Origin: Geomonas sp. RF6 | GTDB lineage: Bacteria > Desulfobacterota > Desulfuromonadia > Geobacterales > Geobacteraceae | Direction: 5' to 3' | DNA: 64,000 nucleotides | NCBI RefSeq assembly: GCF_021044625.1 | Contig: NZ_CP087999.1 | Coordinates: forward strand, 124,001-188,000 | Shown here: positions 1-8,421 of the stretch, piece by piece | Numbering within the stretch: the first letter of the stretch is position 1 | Layout of the letters: every line of letters begins with the position of its first letter | Notes under the pieces: generated by a model | The model's database searches: none | The model's input: only the letters and a program-made list of their open reading frames with translations | What the model was told of the DNA's origin: nothing | Position numbers and translations under genes: made by a program

Positions 1-208
1 TCTCCACCGAGGCCGCAATGGCGTAGATCCCTCTCGGGTCGCCGCAGTCCGAGGTCTGCACCACAACTCCCTTTCCGCCAAGGGCCCTGGCTTTGCGGGC
101 GATTCCGACCGGGGTGGAGTCGCTCCCTTGCACCACCAGCCATACGCGCTCCGCGTGGGCGGAAACGGCGTACCCGAGGAGGAGCAGGACCAGCAGCACT
201 CCCTTCAC
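1..208 (-). CDS. Secreted protein of unknown function, 3' end outside window
   Basis: A reading frame starts at GTG 208-206 and runs off the left edge; 69 codons are visible. The first residues (VKGVLLVLLLLGYAVSAHA) are a clear Sec signal peptide, so the mature protein should be periplasmic or exported. The visible mature part begins ERVWLVVQGSD and contains two cysteines in a TSDCGDP context. Its GTG overlaps the TGA of the M15 peptidase gene (GTGA, 205-208), so the two are translationally coupled. A periplasmic protein coupled to a cytoplasmically made peptidoglycan hydrolase fits an immunity protein, but no family is recognised and that role is inference from position. Confidence 0.6.
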   Translation of the reverse strand, partial: MKGVLLVLLLLGYAVSAHAERVWLVVQGSDSTPVGIARKARALGGKGVVVQTSDCGDPRGIYAIAASVE

Positions 209-873
209 AGGCCGCTCTCGTGTTTTACCGCAGCGAGCTGACCGTTTGGCACCAGTTGCACATGCGCGACGTCGCGGAACTTCTCCCAGTCCCCTCCCCA
301 GATGAGTCCCTGCCTCTTCGCCTCCTTCCCCAGCGCCTTCCAGAACCCGACCTGCTCCGCCTGATCGGACCAGCCAAAGCGGCTGTCGACGATGTCTGCA
401 GCGTACGAATTGGGGGTCCCGTCCGGCTTTTGCGCATTGTGGAAGCTGAACTTGAGTCTGGAGTTCCCCTTCTTGTAGAGCTCCAGCTGGATCGCCACCG
501 ATCTCCAGCCGTAGAACACCTTCGGCTGGAACCCCTGAGCGTTCAGGGCGTCGAGGAGGTTTTGCACCTTTGGTCGCAAATTGGGGTGGAGGCTCTCGAT
601 CTTCTTCTCCTGTGGCCACTGTGAGGAGTCTCCGTCCCACCCCCCCGCGCTGCAGAGGCGTTTCCACGTCGTCTTCTCCGGCTCGATGAGGCCGTCCGGC
701 TCGGAGAGGAAACCCTTCTGGAACAGGAGGATCGCGGCGATCGTCTTGGTGCCGCAGATGCCGTCAACCTCCCCGGCATACAACCCTTTCCCCCTCAGCA
801 GTTTCTGCACGAGCACCACATCGTCGTTCTGGTTCTTCCCCCCCTGCCCGACCGAAGCCACTATCGCACTCAT
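205..873 (-). CDS. M15-family peptidoglycan peptidase with N-terminal peptidoglycan-binding domain
   Basis: The 222-residue protein has a PG_binding_1-like domain at about residues 15-75 and a D-Ala-D-Ala carboxypeptidase / L-Ala-D-Glu endopeptidase fold (M15) at about 95-212. Candidate zinc ligands are H145 (SFHN), D160 (AADIVDSR) and H204 (DVAHVQL). The H-to-D spacing is longer than the usual SxHxxGxAxD, so a small insertion is present. There is no signal peptide. The start is supported by AGAAGGAGGAACT before ATG. The stop overlaps the start of a secreted partner. Such enzymes occur as phage endolysins, spore or cell-wall enzymes and T6SS cargo. With no phage genes nearby and a T6SS 9 kb away, T6SS effector is a reasonable but unproven reading. 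Confidence 0.75.
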   Translation of the reverse strand: MSAIVASVGQGGKNQNDDVVLVQKLLRGKGLYAGEVDGICGTKTIAAILLFQKGFLSEPDGLIEPEKTTWKRLCSAGGWDGDSSQWPQEKKIESLHPNLRPKVQNLLDALNAQGFQPKVFYGWRSVAIQLELYKKGNSRLKFSFHNAQKPDGTPNSYAADIVDSRFGWSDQAEQVGFWKALGKEAKRQGLIWGGDWEKFRDVAHVQLVPNGQLAAVKHESGL

Positions 874-1017
874 AGTTCCTCCTTCTGGACACCATTTTGG
901 AAGCCGACCCTACCTTTATATATAGAATCAGCCGTCCTGCAACAGGTGCCGTGCGGTGTGGCGGCTTGCCGATCGTTTTTATTCATGCTAACGTGCGCAA
1001 AAAAAAGGAGAGATGTT

Positions 1018-1707
1018 GTGGAAAAACCTGAAGCTCTCAACGTATATGGTGATTTTTTTCAGCACACCACCGGAAGCCACGGTGTCGAGATAGCCCATCA
1101 GCGCTTTGACAGTCTGGACCAGGAGGCTCTCGCCTATGCTCTGACGATCTATGATTCAGATGCGGCGGCAGTTGATATTGGCGGGGGATTTGGAATACAG
1201 GGTATCCGCTTTGCACTGACAGGTATGGACACCACGGTCATCGACCTGATGGATCAAAGTGAGAGAATGGAGCAAGTGAAAAAGCTGCTCGGACTGCAGC
1301 AGCTCCGATTCCTGTGCAAGGATGTGCGGCAACTGACAGCGGTTGACTTGCCGGAAAACCTGCAGCTCGTCTACTCTCAGAGGTTTATCCACTATCTCAC
1401 CTTCCCGGAAGCCACGACCCTTATCAGTCTCATCTCAGGGAGAATGAAGCCGGGGGCGCGCCTCTTCCTTTCTGGCTCAGGAATCGACTCGGAGCTCGGG
1501 ACGCACTATGCAGGAAAAGGGGTGCCGGTCGAATCGCGTTTCGCTCTCCTCGACGCAGCCATCGCCGACAAACACGGCATACACGCGCCGGTCTGCCTCT
1601 ACTGCGAAAAGGACCTGCAACGCCTCGTGGAGCCGCACGGCTTCACCGTCGACCACATTTCCAAATCCGCCTTCGGAAACATAAAGGCAGCCTTCACGAA
1701 GCGGTAA
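1018..1707 (+). CDS. Class I SAM-dependent methyltransferase
   Basis: The protein shows the SAM-binding motif I (AAAVDIGGGFGIQGIRF), an acidic strand-2 end (VIDLMD) and the downstream Rossmann-like strands of class I methyltransferases. The substrate is not evident. I chose the GTG at 1018 because AAGGAG lies at 1005-1010 with 7 bases of spacing. The longer in-frame ATG at 946 has no ribosome binding site and adds an unconserved-looking, cysteine-containing stretch. This gives 229 residues. The gene stands alone, divergent from the M15 gene, and is followed by a palindromic repeat rather than another gene on its strand. Confidence 0.75.
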   Translation: MEKPEALNVYGDFFQHTTGSHGVEIAHQRFDSLDQEALAYALTIYDSDAAAVDIGGGFGIQGIRFALTGMDTTVIDLMDQSERMEQVKKLLGLQQLRFLCKDVRQLTAVDLPENLQLVYSQRFIHYLTFPEATTLISLISGRMKPGARLFLSGSGIDSELGTHYAGKGVPVESRFALLDAAIADKHGIHAPVCLYCEKDLQRLVEPHGFTVDHISKSAFGNIKAAFTKR

Positions 1708-1770
1708 CGCCTCTGCGGGATGCCCTTCAACTGGTCGTCGCATGGCCAGACGAAGGGAAATCCCCCCTGT

Positions 1771-1791
1771 CCCCCCTTCGCAAAGGGGGGG
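1771..1791. repeat. GC-rich palindromic repeat (C6-TTCGCAAA-G7 type)
   Basis: An almost perfect palindrome followed by GACGC. A second copy of the same design, also followed by GACGC, lies at 30756-30778 between tssB and tssC. It is probably one of the dispersed intergenic palindromes of Geobacter-type genomes. Confidence 0.6.
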
Positions 1792-1855
1792 ACGCACTGC
1801 CTCGCCTACTCCTTTGGAGGAACACTCCCGAGATGCCCGACGGTGGGACGGAGAC

Positions 1856-1880
1856 GGGGTCAGGTCTTGAAATATAAGGT
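1856..1880. repeat. Half-copy of the GGGGTCAGG dispersed repeat
   Basis: GGGGTCAGGTCTTG followed by an AT-rich stretch matches the left arm of the larger inverted repeats at 19756-19858 and 24955-25225. No right arm is seen here. Confidence 0.45.
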
Positions 1881-1922
1881 AGGGCGAAATTCCCGAAGGG
1901 AAGTTTCCATGAAACTACGAGC

Positions 1923-1951
1923 GGGGCCACCGGCATCACACGGGTGGCCCC
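1923..1951 (-). terminator. Probable terminator hairpin after nhaA
   Basis: A nine-base-pair stem GGGGCCACC/GGTGGCCCC lies 20 bases downstream of the nhaA stop. No good T-tract follows on the minus strand, so it is a weaker call than the other terminators here. Confidence 0.5.
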
Positions 1952-1970
1952 GGCAGTTGGCAGATTTAAC

Positions 1971-3131
1971 TCACCGCATGCGCGGAACTTTCAGCAACCG
2001 CCCGCCTGCTATGGCAATCACTGCACATGCGCCACTCAACAAAGCGCCCATCTTCGCTGCGCCCTGTGTCATTGGATCGGTGAAAGCCTCCCCTGCTACA
2101 AAAAGTGCAACGGTCAGCCCTACTCCCGCTATCATACCGAGAAGCAGCAGTTCCTTCTTTCCGACACCTTCCGGCAACGGATAACCGAGAGACGCGCCGG
2201 CGATCCCCATGCCGTAGATACCCAACGTCTTCCCGATCGCCAACGCCCCCAGTACCAGCCACGTTGCCGGCCCTATGTGTGTGAACTCGACGCCGGCGTT
2301 GGTGACGCCGAACATGAAAAGGCCGAATTCCACGATCACCTTCCACTCGTGCTCAAAAAGCGCCATCGTCGAGTGATCCTTCATATCCCCTTCAAATATG
2401 TGCATCTTCTCTCGTCGCGGGTGAGGCATAAACGGCACGATGAAGACCAGGGAGAGTGCAGGATGCAGGTGCGAATGGAAAAGCCCGAACCAGCTCAGTG
2501 AGCCGCTCACCAGCAGGTATGGCCAGTAGTTACGGACGCGCAGGCGCCGCAAAAGGTACGCGACCAGCATCCCGCAACCCGTGAGGGTGAGCCATTGCAG
2601 TTGCACAGGCTGCGCCGGGTCCGGGTAAAAGGCTGCGATGATCGCGAGTCCTATCGCATCGTCCACAATGGCGAGGAGCAGGAGGTAGGAGATGGCTGGA
2701 TGGCGCTCGCCAAAAACGATCTTTGCCACCAGCCAGGCCAGGGCGATGTCGGTCGCGGTTGGAATCCCCCACCCTCTGAGGAGCGCGGGGGAGCCGATGA
2801 CTGCATTGAGGGCGAAATAGGCGACCACCGGCCCCAAAACACCTCCGAGGGTTGCAAAGAGGGGGTTGATCGCCTTCTGGATGGGATTCAGGTCGCCGCC
2901 GGGAAAACAGCTTTGCGCGATTTCCGCCGCTGCAATCCCGAAAAAAAGCACCATGAAGATGTCGTTTGTCAGAAAGTGAAAGTTGAACGGCCCGAGCAAA
3001 GGGGCGTGATTGAAGTGATGGTAGCTCTCCGGGGAGAGGTTTGACCACAGGAGTGCCGCGACGATCCCTGTGAGGAGCGGGATGGAGAACTCGCGCAGCA
3101 TGTTCACCCTGTCGGCGGTCTTTCGTTTCAT
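1971..3131 (-). CDS. nhaA: Na+/H+ antiporter NhaA
   Basis: A 386-residue polytopic inner-membrane protein that exchanges external protons for cytoplasmic Na+ and supports pH and salt homeostasis. It matches NhaA in length and in landmarks, including the paired aspartates in VDDAIGL, the GIPTATDIA segment, and a C-terminal GLTVALFVAGEAF helix. The start is the ATG at 3131 because GGAGGACAC precedes it; the longer frame upstream runs through the terminator of the neighbouring lipoprotein gene. Monocistronic, closed by the hairpin at 1923-1951. Confidence 0.93.
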   Translation of the reverse strand: MKRKTADRVNMLREFSIPLLTGIVAALLWSNLSPESYHHFNHAPLLGPFNFHFLTNDIFMVLFFGIAAAEIAQSCFPGGDLNPIQKAINPLFATLGGVLGPVVAYFALNAVIGSPALLRGWGIPTATDIALAWLVAKIVFGERHPAISYLLLLAIVDDAIGLAIIAAFYPDPAQPVQLQWLTLTGCGMLVAYLLRRLRVRNYWPYLLVSGSLSWFGLFHSHLHPALSLVFIVPFMPHPRREKMHIFEGDMKDHSTMALFEHEWKVIVEFGLFMFGVTNAGVEFTHIGPATWLVLGALAIGKTLGIYGMGIAGASLGYPLPEGVGKKELLLLGMIAGVGLTVALFVAGEAFTDPMTQGAAKMGALLSGACAVIAIAGGRLLKVPRMR

Positions 3132-3187
3132 GTGTCCTCCGCTATTAATTGTGGCGGTTTCTGCGGATGCCGGTATGAGGTCCGGCA

Positions 3188-3227
3188 GAAAAAACAGGAG
3201 CCGTCCCGCTCCCGGGATCGGCTCCTG
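3188..3227 (-). terminator. Rho-independent terminator after the Pal-like gene
   Basis: On the minus strand CAGGAGCCG pairs with CGGCTCCTG and is followed by seven T (3194-3188). It lies 38 bases after the stop of the lipoprotein gene and separates it from nhaA. Confidence 0.85.
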
Positions 3228-3264
3228 CTTCCTGATCATGACCCGCTCTACTGTAGTGGTCTCC

Positions 3265-3870
3265 TTATCTGTCTACCACGAATTCCACCCTTCTGTTTTT
3301 CGCCCATGCATCTTCACTGCTTCCTTCCACGGCAGGGCGCTCTTTCCCGTAGCTGACGGTGGAGACGCGGTCTGCACTCAGGCCGAGGGTCTCGAGGTAT
3401 TTCTTTGCCGCGACAGCACGTTTTTCGCCAAGGGCGAGGTTGTATTCGTCGGAGCCACGCTCGTCGCAGTGCCCCTCGAGGCGGATCTTCATTTTACTGC
3501 CGGAGCTCAGCAGCTGGAAATTGCGGTACGCCACTTCGCGCGCCTCCCTGCTGAGGCTTGCGGAGTCGTAGTTGAAGTAGAGGGCCTCCAGAACCAGCCC
3601 CTGACTGGCACCTGCACCTGCCTTGCGGGTCTCGTCGACCTCTCCTTCTGCTGCTCCGGGAGAGGCGATAGCGGCGGAGACAGTTTCCTCCTGTACTTCT
3701 TTTCTGCCGGCAGCGCCGTTCGCTGCAGAAGAGGATTGTGTCGTCGTGGTCACCGAAGAGTGTGCAGGACTATCGGTTACCGGGGCGGGCTTGTGGGCGC
3801 AGCCGGTGATGGCGGCAAGAGTAATGGCAACGACGCAGGCAAGGCTGCGCGCGGTTTTAAGGTTCATCAT
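3265..3870 (-). CDS. pal: Peptidoglycan-associated lipoprotein, Pal/OmpA family
   Basis: An outer-membrane lipoprotein that binds peptidoglycan through a C-terminal OmpA-like domain. The N-terminus has a hydrophobic segment ending in a lipobox (ITGC). A Ser/Thr/Ala-rich linker follows, then the OmpA/Pal core with the signature EGHCDERGSDEYNLALGEKRA, ending NRRVEFVVDR. Two starts compete: ATG 3870 lies 9 bases after GGAG, and ATG 3876 only 3, so I use 3870 (201 residues). There are no tol genes beside it, so it may be an additional Pal rather than the Tol-Pal copy. A strong terminator follows. Confidence 0.85.
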   Translation of the reverse strand: MMNLKTARSLACVVAITLAAITGCAHKPAPVTDSPAHSSVTTTTQSSSAANGAAGRKEVQEETVSAAIASPGAAEGEVDETRKAGAGASQGLVLEALYFNYDSASLSREAREVAYRNFQLLSSGSKMKIRLEGHCDERGSDEYNLALGEKRAVAAKKYLETLGLSADRVSTVSYGKERPAVEGSSEDAWAKNRRVEFVVDR

Positions 3871-3996
3871 GTTCATTTGCTCCTTCGTGTGTACATGCAA
3901 TGCAGGCAGAGAGACGCGAGGGATCGCCCGAATGGACGCATCTATCCCTTCTTCTGCTGCGGAGTCTGCAGGAATTGGAACGAGTGTCGGAGATGG

Positions 3997-4365
3997 CTAG
4001 GAAGGATGAGGTGGGGCAAGGACCTCTGGATAGACTTCCGGAACAGCTTGGTGCACTTCAGGGAATACGAGGACGGAAATGAGCGGCAGGTATGCGGGCA
4101 GTTCGATCCCACACCCGAAAAAACAGTTGTAGTCTACGAAAGACTGCTTGGGAGGCTTGTAGTCAGAGGTGCCGGCCTCATCCTCCGTGCTGTCATCGGA
4201 GGTGAATGATTTCTGTACCGACACGTTCTCACGAAAATCCTCCACGAAACCCTTGGTATAGATCGTCCCGATGGTCATAGTGAGGATCACCACGACCATC
4301 ACCAGCGCGAGATGGCTGGCGTTATACCGCATGTGCTGGAGGCAGACGTACATCGTGAGACTCAT
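3997..4365 (-). CDS. Small membrane-anchored protein of unknown function
   Basis: About 122 residues. One transmembrane helix near the N-terminus (LALVMVVVILTMTIGTIY) is followed by a soluble region with an acidic Ser/Thr patch, FFGCG, and a proline-rich end (VFPEVHQAVPEVYPEVLAPP). I do not recognise a family. The start is uncertain: ATG at 4365 or 4353 gives a compact protein, and neither has a strong ribosome binding site. The longer upstream frame is basic and unlike a real N-terminus. Confidence 0.5.
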   Translation of the reverse strand: MSLTMYVCLQHMRYNASHLALVMVVVILTMTIGTIYTKGFVEDFRENVSVQKSFTSDDSTEDEAGTSDYKPPKQSFVDYNCFFGCGIELPAYLPLISVLVFPEVHQAVPEVYPEVLAPPHPS

Positions 4366-4468
4366 AATGGAGGTTGGTGAAATTGAAGCGGGAATATAAT
4401 TTAGCGCCCTGTTCAAAGTCAAGGGCAATCGGAAAGAGCTTCCGAACCCGGATTCTCTGTGCCCGGAA

Positions 4469-5845
4469 TCAGCTCCTTTCCGGCGTTTGCGCCGGCCCGT
4501 CCGACCCTGCCGGGTACTCCTGAAGTGGAACGGCCCCCTCAAGCCACCCCCTCAGAATCGGCTCGACGATCTCCCAGCATGCCTCAGCCTCGTCCCAGCG
4601 GACGAAGTTCGTCTGCCTTCCGCGAAAGACGTCAAAAAGCAGGCGGGAATACGGAGAAAGCTCCTGCTCCACCAGGTCTGTGTCGAGCTCCACATAGCGG
4701 GGGGGACACGCGTCGCACCGGCCCGCGATGTTCACCCCCAGCGAGATACGGTCCGGGTTTAGTCCCAGCCGCAGGACGTTGTGCGCCAGCGCTTCCCCCC
4801 CTATGGAGAAGAGGCGCTGGGGCTCCCCCCTGAAGCGGATGACGATCTCCATGCGGTCCTTACCCAGAGCCTTTCCTGTGCGCAGGAGGAAGGGAACACC
4901 TCGCCACCTTTCGCTGTCGATGAAAAGCTCAACGCTCGCAAAGGTCTCCGTATCACGTGCCGGGTCCACGCCATTCTCATCCCGGTACGCCGGCACCTGG
5001 CGGGCACCGATCTGTCCCGCGCCGTAACGCCCCCGAACCGTCCCCTGCCGCACCTCCACCGCTGACAGGCGCCGTACCTGCTGCAGCACCTCCACCTTGC
5101 GCCCGCGGAAATCCCCCTCCGCAAGGCTTTCCGGCGCCTCCATCGCGACGATGCACATCAGCTGCAGCAGGTGGTTCTGGATCATGTCCTTCAGCGCCCC
5201 CGCCCGATCGTAGTACACGGCACGACCTTCGAGGGTGAGGGTCTCGTCCCAGCAAATCTCCACCCGCTCGATGTGCTCCCGGCTCCAGAGAGGGGAAAAT
5301 ATGCGGTTCATGAAGCGCAGCCCGAGCAGGTTGTGCACCGTCTGCTCCCCCAGGAAGCTGTCCATGCGGTAAACGCTCTCCTCGGCGAAGTGCTGCCGCA
5401 GCAGGAGGTTGAGGGAGCGGGCGGCGGAGAGAGTATCTCCGAACGGCTTCTCAAAGACAAAGGCACTCCCGGCTGGGGGGGCGAGGCGCGCCAGTGCCCG
5501 CACCAGCGGCGTGAAGAGGGCAGGTGGAAGGGCGAGATAAAAGACCGCCGGCTCCCGCACAGTCCCCAGAGCTGCCAGGACCGCCTCCTCGTTGGAGACG
5601 TCCGCAGTGGCGTAGTGGAGCCTCTCCAGAAAGTCTCCCGAGAGAAGATGCTGCGGCACGAAGGGGCGACTTCTCTGCACGATGTGGCTGCGAAATGAGG
5701 TGCTATCCCACTCCTCGCGAGCGATGCCGAGGACGGAGAAGCCTTCGGGAAGTCTCCCGCCAGCATGAAGCTCGCACAGCGCAGGCATGAGGAAACGCGA
5801 GGTGAGATCGCCGGTGGCTCCGAAAATGATCAGGAGCTTTTTCAT
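4469..5845 (-). CDS. Divergent glucose-6-phosphate 1-dehydrogenase homologue
   Basis: The 458-residue protein has the G6PD architecture: N-terminal Rossmann motif GATGDLTSR (about residues 9-17), EKPFG (K133), D162 in the active-site loop, and H225 in MIQNH, giving the catalytic Asp-His pair. The usual active-site sequence RIDHYLGKE reads RMDSFLGEQ here. The phosphate-binding His is Ser163 and the conserved Lys is Glu167. That should weaken binding of a phosphorylated sugar. The start ATG overlaps the stop of the upstream GH15 gene (ATGA, 5842-5845). A sugar dehydrogenase fed by the coupled glycosidase is a plausible role; ordinary Zwf activity is the default alternative. Confidence 0.85.
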   Translation of the reverse strand: MKKLLIIFGATGDLTSRFLMPALCELHAGGRLPEGFSVLGIAREEWDSTSFRSHIVQRSRPFVPQHLLSGDFLERLHYATADVSNEEAVLAALGTVREPAVFYLALPPALFTPLVRALARLAPPAGSAFVFEKPFGDTLSAARSLNLLLRQHFAEESVYRMDSFLGEQTVHNLLGLRFMNRIFSPLWSREHIERVEICWDETLTLEGRAVYYDRAGALKDMIQNHLLQLMCIVAMEAPESLAEGDFRGRKVEVLQQVRRLSAVEVRQGTVRGRYGAGQIGARQVPAYRDENGVDPARDTETFASVELFIDSERWRGVPFLLRTGKALGKDRMEIVIRFRGEPQRLFSIGGEALAHNVLRLGLNPDRISLGVNIAGRCDACPPRYVELDTDLVEQELSPYSRLLFDVFRGRQTNFVRWDEAEACWEIVEPILRGWLEGAVPLQEYPAGSDGPAQTPERS

Positions 5846-7662
5846 CTTTTCCGTCCCTCTCGATCGCGGCGGGACAAAAGGACGCCGCTGGAGATGAGTC
5901 CCACGTGGCTGAAGGCTTGGGGGAAGTTTCCAAGGAACGCACCACTGGCCGGATCGATCTCCTCCGGCAGCAGCCCCAGCCTGTTCGCCCTGCCGCACAG
6001 CGAATCGTACAGCGCGTGTGCCTCATCCAGACGCCCCTGCTGTGCGAGGTTGTCCGCGAGCCAGAAGGAGCACAGAAGGAAGGCGCCCTCCTCTCCCGGC
6101 AGGCCGTCCGGAGAGACTCGAGGGAGGTAGCGATAGAGAAGGCCATTCCCTGCATCGAGGTGACGCGCCACGGCCGCGGTGGTCGCGACCATGCGCGGAT
6201 GGTCCGCCCGGAGGACCCGCCTCATAGGCAGGACCAGCAGGCTGGCGTCGAGCGCCCCGCCGCCGAGGTGCTCGGTGAGGGCCTGCTTCTCCGGGTCCCA
6301 GGCATCCTCCAGAATCGTGCTGCGGATCGTTTCCGCCTCCGAGAGCCACCCTGCGGCATCACCCGGGAAACCAAGCTCTGTGGCCATGCGCGCGCCCCGC
6401 TCGAGAGCCACATGGCACAGTGCCGCCGAATAGGTGAAAGGGCGGCCGGAGGTGCGTACCTCCCAGATCCCCTGGTCGGGGATGCGCCACGCCTCCCGGG
6501 CGCCTTCCACGAGGGCGTGCAGGCGGGACCACAGGTGGGAGTCGATCCTCCCCCCTCCGCGGGCCCACTGGTAGGCGCAGTCGATGATCTCGCCGTAGAC
6601 GTCGTGCTGCCGCTGGTCGGCGGCTGCGTTCCCCCAGCGCACCGGCGCCGAGCGGCGGTACCCCTCCAGCGAAGGGTCGATCCTTTCCAGCGGAGGCTGC
6701 TCCCCGTGCAGGTTGTACAGGACGCGGGGGCGTCCGTCCTTTTCGATGGCATCCAGCACCCAGGTCAAAAACCCCGCCGCCGTCTTCGTCATCCCAATCC
6801 GTCTGAGGGCATAGACGCAGAGCGCCGTGTCCCGGACCCAGGCATAGCGGTAATCCCAGTTTCGCGCGCCCCCCACCCTCTCGGGGAGGGAGGAGGTCGC
6901 GGCCGCCACCAGAGCTCCGGTAGGAAGATAATCGAGGAGCTTGATAGTGATCGCGGAGCGGCGCACCAGCATCTCCTGCGGCCCCTGATAGTTAAAACCC
7001 GCAATCCACCGGCGCCAGGCCCGGAGCGTCTCCTCGATGAGCGTCTCGGGCGCTCCGGAGCCGTGCCTCGAGCTTCCCTCTCCCCAGCGAAGGATGAGAT
7101 GAAACCGCTCCCCCTCCCGTGCGCTATAGGACGATGACAGGCCGTGCATCTCCGGGGAGAACAGGTGAAGATTGAGGTGCGGCTGCAGGGCCCACCTGAT
7201 GCGGCACGCCCCGCCCCCCCCCTCGACGGCACCTCCTCCGCGTGGCGCTACCGACACCCGGATCTGCGGATTCCCCTGGAGCACCTCCACTCTCCTAATC
7301 AGTTCGCACCTCCCTGCCGCGACATCCTCGGAAAGGTCCGCCCCGGACCGGAGCGTGAGAGCATCGGTAATCCGGATGGTTCCGGAAGCGCCCCGCAGCT
7401 CGGTGATCAGCACCCCGCTCTCCTCCAGGTAGTACTGCCGCGACTCCACCGCGTCCTCCAGTGTGAGAATGAAGCTGCCACCGTGGGTCGCGTCGAGGAT
7501 GGCGGCAAATAGCGGGTCAGAGTCAAAGCGCGGGACGCAAAGCCATGAGATAGCACCGTCGGCCCCGACGAGCGCCGCTGTGTCGCCATCACCGACGAGG
7601 CCGTGGTCCTCGATGGGCAGGTAGCCGTCATGGCGCTTTATAGCCTTCCAACTTTCATCCAT
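5842..7662 (-). CDS. GH15 family glucoamylase / trehalase-like glycosidase
   Basis: A cytoplasmic inverting alpha-glucosidase of the bacterial GH15 type, about 606 residues. It has the N-terminal beta-sandwich start (YLPIEDHGLVGDG), the (alpha/alpha)6 signature RNWDYRYAWVRD, the general-acid region DQGIWEVR and the C-terminal GNFPQAFSHVGLI. Substrates in the family are maltooligosaccharides or trehalose, which I cannot separate by sequence reading. ATG 7662 is preferred because it follows GGGGAAAAC; the in-frame ATG at 7695 has no ribosome binding site. It is the first gene of a two-gene operon with the divergent G6PD homologue, and the stop and start overlap by four bases. Confidence 0.87.
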   Translation of the reverse strand: MDESWKAIKRHDGYLPIEDHGLVGDGDTAALVGADGAISWLCVPRFDSDPLFAAILDATHGGSFILTLEDAVESRQYYLEESGVLITELRGASGTIRITDALTLRSGADLSEDVAAGRCELIRRVEVLQGNPQIRVSVAPRGGGAVEGGGGACRIRWALQPHLNLHLFSPEMHGLSSSYSAREGERFHLILRWGEGSSRHGSGAPETLIEETLRAWRRWIAGFNYQGPQEMLVRRSAITIKLLDYLPTGALVAAATSSLPERVGGARNWDYRYAWVRDTALCVYALRRIGMTKTAAGFLTWVLDAIEKDGRPRVLYNLHGEQPPLERIDPSLEGYRRSAPVRWGNAAADQRQHDVYGEIIDCAYQWARGGGRIDSHLWSRLHALVEGAREAWRIPDQGIWEVRTSGRPFTYSAALCHVALERGARMATELGFPGDAAGWLSEAETIRSTILEDAWDPEKQALTEHLGGGALDASLLVLPMRRVLRADHPRMVATTAAVARHLDAGNGLLYRYLPRVSPDGLPGEEGAFLLCSFWLADNLAQQGRLDEAHALYDSLCGRANRLGLLPEEIDPASGAFLGNFPQAFSHVGLISSGVLLSRRDREGRKR

Positions 7663-7950
7663 AGTTTTCCCCGCGGCACTGGCCACCGCCGGCATGTGAG
7701 GGTAGGACCTTGTAGCTCGTCCCTCTCCTTAATTGTAGCGGGCTTTGTTAGCCGGAAGTGGACCGGATCCGTAGTTGCTTCACATCATCACCACTCACCC
7801 TGGCCACCGAGGGGAGAGGAGGGAGAGGCTTGCCTGCGCAAGAGGCCATTCGGTACACTTGAAGATGTGGTGCTTCTAAGTTTCAGGTTTTAGCCACAGA
7901 ACGACCGCGGGCATCTGCCGCGGCACAGGAGACATCAAAGGGAGGATGCT

Positions 7951-8199
7951 ATGGCACCCATAGGCAAATCGAAAGAGTCGGAAAAAAATCCCAACATAGG
8001 GGGAGTCGGCGGCCACTCAGTCAGCAACGTGACCCACGCCTTGCGCGGGACCGACTTTCCCGCCCAGAAGCAGGATCTGATCAAGCAGGCAAAGCAAAAT
8101 CACGCCACAAAAGAGGCGATGCAAGAGATTGAGCAGATGGAAGAGAAGGAGTACGGCAGCATGGCCGATGTCATGAAGGACTACGGCAAACACCACTGA
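7951..8199 (+). CDS. Small DUF2795-type protein
   Basis: An 82-residue hydrophilic protein. It contains the pattern typical of DUF2795 (VSNVTHALRGTDFPAQKQDLIKQA followed by an acidic helix), which pairs short helices and is often found as a single small domain in stress-linked genes. GGGAGGATGCT precedes the ATG. The gene is monocistronic, with 288 bases between it and the divergent GH15 operon that show no clear element. Biochemical function is unknown. Confidence 0.75.
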   Translation: MAPIGKSKESEKNPNIGGVGGHSVSNVTHALRGTDFPAQKQDLIKQAKQNHATKEAMQEIEQMEEKEYGSMADVMKDYGKHH

Positions 8200-8338
8200 T
8201 AGCTCCGATTCCGGGAAGCGCTCCGGCGCCTCCTGCAATCCGCCAGACAGCGGCGCTGCGCCCGCCAAAGCCTTGGGTTCTGCCTTCGGCGAGCGCGGAG
8301 ACAGGAAATTTTTATGGGCGGAAGGAGTCGCACAGGCA

Positions 8339-8366
8339 TTGTCAAAGTTCTGACAGATGGTAACAT
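8339..8366 (+). promoter_or_regulatory. Candidate sigma-70 promoter of the tRNA-like gene
   Basis: TTGTCA (8339-8344) and TAACAT (8361-8366) with 16 bases between, 55 bases upstream of the tRNA-like gene. This is a moderate match. Confidence 0.4.
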
Positions 8367-8421
8367 TTTTACCAGCCTGACGTATGCCCAGGGGTACCTC
8401 GTCGTCCTTGGGCCCTTTTCA

